Positions 61,358 to 64,000 of a stretch of 64,000 nt of DNA are shown in pieces. Source of the DNA: Pseudolabrys sp. Lineage in GTDB: Bacteria; Pseudomonadota; Alphaproteobacteria; Rhizobiales; Xanthobacteraceae. The position numbers and the translations under genes are program-made. The notes beneath the pieces were generated by a model that worked only from the letters and a program-made list of their open reading frames with translations, was not told the origin of the DNA and searched no databases. Position 1 is the stretch's first letter, and the number at the start of each line of letters is the position of its first letter. The DNA lies in assembly GCA_017849615.1 (NCBI GenBank), contig JAFIGS010000023.1, positions 19,871 to 83,870 on the forward strand, given 5' to 3'.

Positions 61358-62863
61358 TCAACCGCTCGCCCGCACTGACCGGCGATGGGGCAATTCATCT
61401 ACATCATCGGGGATCGTGATGCGAAACGTCGCGCCCATGGTGCCCTCGACAAGCGCGATGTCGCCGCCATGCGCTCGCACCAACTCGGCGGCAATGGCGA
61501 GCCCGAGCCCCGAGCCCCCTGTACGGGTCGAGCCCTGAAAGGCTTTGTACAGGTTCTGGCGAGCCCTCTCGGGGATGCCGGGGCCCGTGTCGGAAATCTC
61601 GATCGCAACCACGCTACCCTCGCGCCGGCCGGTGATGCGGATCTGGTCGCGTGCGGGATCGCGGGCGCCGTGAGCTTCGAGCGCCTGCACCGCGTTGCGT
61701 GCCAGATTGACGACGACGCGGAACATCTGATCGGCGTCCGCTTCCATGGTGAGACCGCGCTCAACGGAAACGATCCAGCGGATTGGCACTTCAATGCTGA
61801 GTCCCAACGCCTCGCGGACGTCTTCCAGCAGCGGCTCGACGGCGATCTGGCGGCGGTCCGGTGCCGTCTCCTGGGCCCTGCCATAAGACAGCGTCGACTG
61901 ACACAGCGCGATGGCGCGTTCAAGCGCATGCATCAGCTTCGGCGCAAAGCGCTGCACTTTCGGATCAGGCAGACTTGTGAGCTGATCGGAGAACAATTGC
62001 GCCGAGGCCAGCAGATTGCGCAGATCGTGGTTGATCTTGGCGACCGCGAGCCCCAACGAGGCCAGGCGATTTTTCTGATGCAGCATCGAGGCGAGCTCGG
62101 TCTGCATCTCCGCCAGTTCTTCCTCGGCGGTACCGATTTCGTCGTTCCGGCGGGAGCGGCGGATAATGCGGGTGGGATTTTCCGGATCGGCGCGGAAGGC
62201 CACCATATTGCTGGTGATGCGCTCCATCGGCCGCACCAGGAGATAATGCAGCGCCAGGAACACCAGCATCGCCGTGAAGGCCGAAATCGCCAGCGAAACG
62301 ACAAGGATGTTGACGGAGAAACTCAACATCGCGTTGTAAAGCGGCGCCTCGTCGAAAACGATTTCGATGAACTGGCCCTTGGCCATCGGCGCCGGCCCGA
62401 TCACGCGCATGACATCGCTGCTGCGGCAGAACAGCAAAACCTCGAAAGCTTCCTTGATCGAGCGCCACCAGGTCACATTGCGCATGTCGACGTCGTCGGT
62501 AACAGACGACGGCAGTTCGGCGGAGGCGAGCAGACGGCGCTGGTTGCCCATCTTCGCCGCCACGGCGCGGGCTCCGATGGAGTCCAGGATCTGTTTGGCG
62601 AGGGTCTCCGGCACCATGCCGCTCGGCGCGGCATCGAGCACGAGGGCCGCGGTGTGCGCGGCGGCGAGACGATCGTTGAGCCAGTTGACGCGGTAGTTCG
62701 CGATCAGCGGGACATAGATCAGGATTTCCGCGACGAGCACGAAGAGGATGGTGAGCATCAGCAGTTTGCCGGACAGGCCGACGCGCAAACGCGCCCACCA
62801 GCCCGCAGGTTTTTCTGCCGCGTCAACCGACGGCTCGGATCCGGAGGTCTCGGTCAATCCCAT
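61358..62863 (-). CDS. Membrane sensor histidine kinase (HDLRN type)
   Basis: The 501-aa product has two membrane helices (about residues 31-53 and 183-208) flanking a periplasmic sensor region, then a HAMP-like linker and coiled coil. The kinase core has the H-box VAKINHDLRNLLASAQ, N-box NLARNAVQALEAHG, DTGPGIPERAR and GGSGLGLAIAAELV. The HDLRN variant is common in alphaproteobacterial kinases of unknown input. ATG 62863 was chosen; the open frame extends to 62872. No response regulator gene is adjacent. Confidence 0.87.
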   Translation of the reverse strand: MGLTETSGSEPSVDAAEKPAGWWARLRVGLSGKLLMLTILFVLVAEILIYVPLIANYRVNWLNDRLAAAHTAALVLDAAPSGMVPETLAKQILDSIGARAVAAKMGNQRRLLASAELPSSVTDDVDMRNVTWWRSIKEAFEVLLFCRSSDVMRVIGPAPMAKGQFIEIVFDEAPLYNAMLSFSVNILVVSLAISAFTAMLVFLALHYLLVRPMERITSNMVAFRADPENPTRIIRRSRRNDEIGTAEEELAEMQTELASMLHQKNRLASLGLAVAKINHDLRNLLASAQLFSDQLTSLPDPKVQRFAPKLMHALERAIALCQSTLSYGRAQETAPDRRQIAVEPLLEDVREALGLSIEVPIRWIVSVERGLTMEADADQMFRVVVNLARNAVQALEAHGARDPARDQIRITGRREGSVVAIEISDTGPGIPERARQNLYKAFQGSTRTGGSGLGLAIAAELVRAHGGDIALVEGTMGATFRITIPDDVDELPHRRSVRASG

Positions 62864-63047
62864 CGCAAGCAACTATAGAGGGCGCAAGGCGCCACAATAT
62901 GGCCAACCCCCGCCCGGCGCCGCCGGGCGTTCCGTCTGCGGAGCGCTGTCCGGTTCTGGTGAAATCCTAATTCATCCTCGAGCGAAAAACCTCGCCGGAT
63001 TGCGGGCGCTAGCTTCAAATCGCCAGGTTTTGCCCCCTTTACTCGGA
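62864..63047. other. Divergent gap between the kinase and rpmH
   Basis: It should hold the promoter of the kinase on the minus strand. Nothing specific was recognised before the sigma70 element at 63048. Confidence 0.35.
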
Positions 63048-63076
63048 TTGACGGGGGGGGATGGGTCCCTTATAAG
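63048..63076 (+). promoter_or_regulatory. Sigma70-type promoter of rpmH-rnpA
   Basis: TTGACG (63048-63053) and TATAAG (63071-63076) are separated by exactly 17 bases, a near-consensus housekeeping promoter as expected for a ribosomal protein gene. The spacer holds a run of G residues. The start codon is about 100 bases downstream, leaving a ~90-base 5' leader. Confidence 0.8.
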
Positions 63077-63174
63077 CCGCCCAACATATGACCCTCGGTC
63101 ATGAAGCGACCCGGGACGTGGCGGATTTTCAGGGTTTTCCCTGTCCCCACAGTGCTTTCAGCGGAGATTTGAAC

Positions 63175-63309
63175 GTGAAGCGGACCTACCAACCGAGCAA
63201 GCTTGTGCGCAAGCGCCGTCACGGTTTCCGCGCGCGCATGGCGACCACCGGCGGACGCAAGGTGGTCCAGGCCCGCCGCGCCCGCGGACGCAAGCGGCTC
63301 AGCGCCTAA
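63175..63309 (+). CDS. rpmH: 50S ribosomal protein L34
   Basis: The 44-aa product ([21 protein letters not shown]...[11 protein letters not shown]) is a complete L34. The start is a GTG with GGAG nine bases upstream, so the first codon is not ATG. Downstream are rnpA and yidC in the conserved bacterial order. Confidence 0.96.
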   Translation: MKRTYQPSKLVRKRRHGFRARMATTGGRKVVQARRARGRKRLSA

Positions 63310-63342
63310 AGGCGGCATTTTCCCGCCGCGACGCTGCTTTAA

Positions 63343-63783
63343 ATGCAGATATTGAAGCAACGGGCGGATTTTCTCAAAGCGGCGACCGGGACCAAAGTTC
63401 CGGCCGCCGCTTTTGTGCTGCAGGCGCGCGAACGAGACGCATCCGCACCCGGACAAGTCCGGGTCGGCTTCACCGTCTCGCGCAAGGTCGGCAACGCCGT
63501 GAAACGCAACCGGGTGCGCCGCCGCCTGCGCGAAATGGTTCGGCTTTTCGGCGAAGGCCGCATGCACGCCGGCACCGATTATGTGCTAGTCGGGCGGCAG
63601 GCGGCGCTCAGCCTGCCTTTCGAGCGCATGATCCAGGACTTCGAACGGGCCTTGCGGCGAGCCCATGACGGCGCGCCAAGGGGCGGTTCGCCGAAAGACG
63701 GCTCTCGAAAAGACCAGACGCGACAAGCGCGGGGCGCGCACAAGAACCCACCGGCAGGAAAGCCCGAGACGGAATCCCGATGA
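63343..63783 (+). CDS. rnpA: Ribonuclease P protein component
   Basis: The 146-aa product has the RnpA signature VGNAVKRNRVRRRLREMVR and an N-terminal LKQRADFLKAA. A basic, Gly/Lys-rich tail of about 35 residues extends beyond the core. It assists the RNase P RNA in removing 5' leaders from pre-tRNAs. Its stop overlaps the yidC start. Confidence 0.95.
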   Translation: MQILKQRADFLKAATGTKVPAAAFVLQARERDASAPGQVRVGFTVSRKVGNAVKRNRVRRRLREMVRLFGEGRMHAGTDYVLVGRQAALSLPFERMIQDFERALRRAHDGAPRGGSPKDGSRKDQTRQARGAHKNPPAGKPETESR

Positions 63784-64000
63784 CCGACAACAAGAACACC
63801 ATTATCGCCATCGTGCTGTCGGCCCTCGTGCTGATCGCCTGGCAGTATTTCTACGCCGTCCCGCAGGCGGAAAAGCAGAAGGCGGCCCAGCAGGCGCAGC
63901 AGCAGAGCCAGCCGGCCCCGGCCGCCCCCGGCCAGACGGCCACCGCCCCCGGGACCGCCCCGGGCGCCCCCGCCGCTCCGGGAGCCGCGCCCGCCGCCCC
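63780..64000 (+). CDS. yidC: YidC membrane protein insertase, N-terminal part
   Basis: The frame from ATG 63780 gives MTDNKNTIIAIVLSALVLIA and WQYFYAVP, the first membrane helix of YidC, then a Gln-, Ala- and Pro-rich linker typical of alphaproteobacterial YidC. It runs off the right edge. Overlap with the rnpA stop (ATGA) and the order rpmH-rnpA-yidC support it. Confidence 0.93.
   Translation, partial: MTDNKNTIIAIVLSALVLIAWQYFYAVPQAEKQKAAQQAQQQSQPAPAAPGQTATAPGTAPGAPAAPGAAPAA

Noticed and set aside
1-64000. CRISPR array, prophage, or toxin-antitoxin locus
   Set aside because: No regularly spaced repeats, phage structural genes or recognisable toxin-antitoxin pair seen on either strand.

Overview
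The window is high-G+C bacterial chromosome that reads as an alphaproteobacterium of the order Hyphomicrobiales, somewhere near Bradyrhizobium, Rhodopseudomonas or the Xanthobacteraceae. The basis is gene content and style: an NasST-controlled nitrate cluster with a Bradyrhizobium-type Flp reductase, TRAP transporters, an Exo-like polysaccharide cluster, dispersed palindromes that encode 'EAKRNPG'-type peptides, and the rpmH-rnpA-yidC block. The species cannot be fixed from sequence alone.

Layout. (1) 1-4067, minus strand: a coupled operon of a secreted NlpC/P60-like protein, a trypsin-fold protein that has lost its catalytic serine, an intact trypsin-like protease and a truncated secreted protein at the edge. 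(2) 4395-20201: an exopolysaccharide cluster on both strands. It has a priming sugar transferase, Wza-like exporter, beta-barrel, glycosyltransferases, Wzc-like tyrosine kinase, acyltransferase, GT14-like enzyme, flippase, pyruvyltransferase, polymerase, GH10 glycanase and polysaccharide deacetylase. Three convergent pairs overlap at their 3' ends. (3) 20214-26789: a TRAP transporter with a divergent type II dehydroquinase, two tandem GntR regulators and a shikimate dehydrogenase-like enzyme, suggesting uptake and use of a shikimate or quinate-like acid. (4) 26815-28364: dgoA and dgoK for KDGal breakdown. (5) 28512-36558: the Kdp potassium system (kdpF, kdpABC, kdpDE) with an extra 27-aa membrane peptide. 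(6) 36742-50938: assimilatory nitrate metabolism (siroheme synthase, nitrate reductase, Flp, nitrite reductase, a NirB-like flavoprotein, NrtABC transport) preceded by the NasS/NasT sensor and antiterminator. The nrtA leader contains a terminator and an ANTAR-type hexaloop hairpin.

(7) 51293-61143 looks like a genomic island at a tRNA-Arg(ACG) gene. The intact tRNA lies at 61067-61143, and a 69-bp copy of its 3' end plus flank lies at 51293-51361. Inside are two decayed genes, a second pair of imperfect direct repeats, and an apparently intact catabolic operon: IclR regulator, periplasmic binding protein, phenylacetate-CoA-ligase-like enzyme, glutathione transferase, quinone oxidoreductase-like protein, NIPSNAP protein and thiolase. 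No integrase is recognisable. This operon, whose substrate is unknown, is the best candidate for an undescribed system. (8) 61358-64000: a histidine kinase and the conserved rpmH-rnpA-yidC block with a near-consensus sigma70 promoter.

Functions were assigned by reading translations and motifs. No database search was possible.
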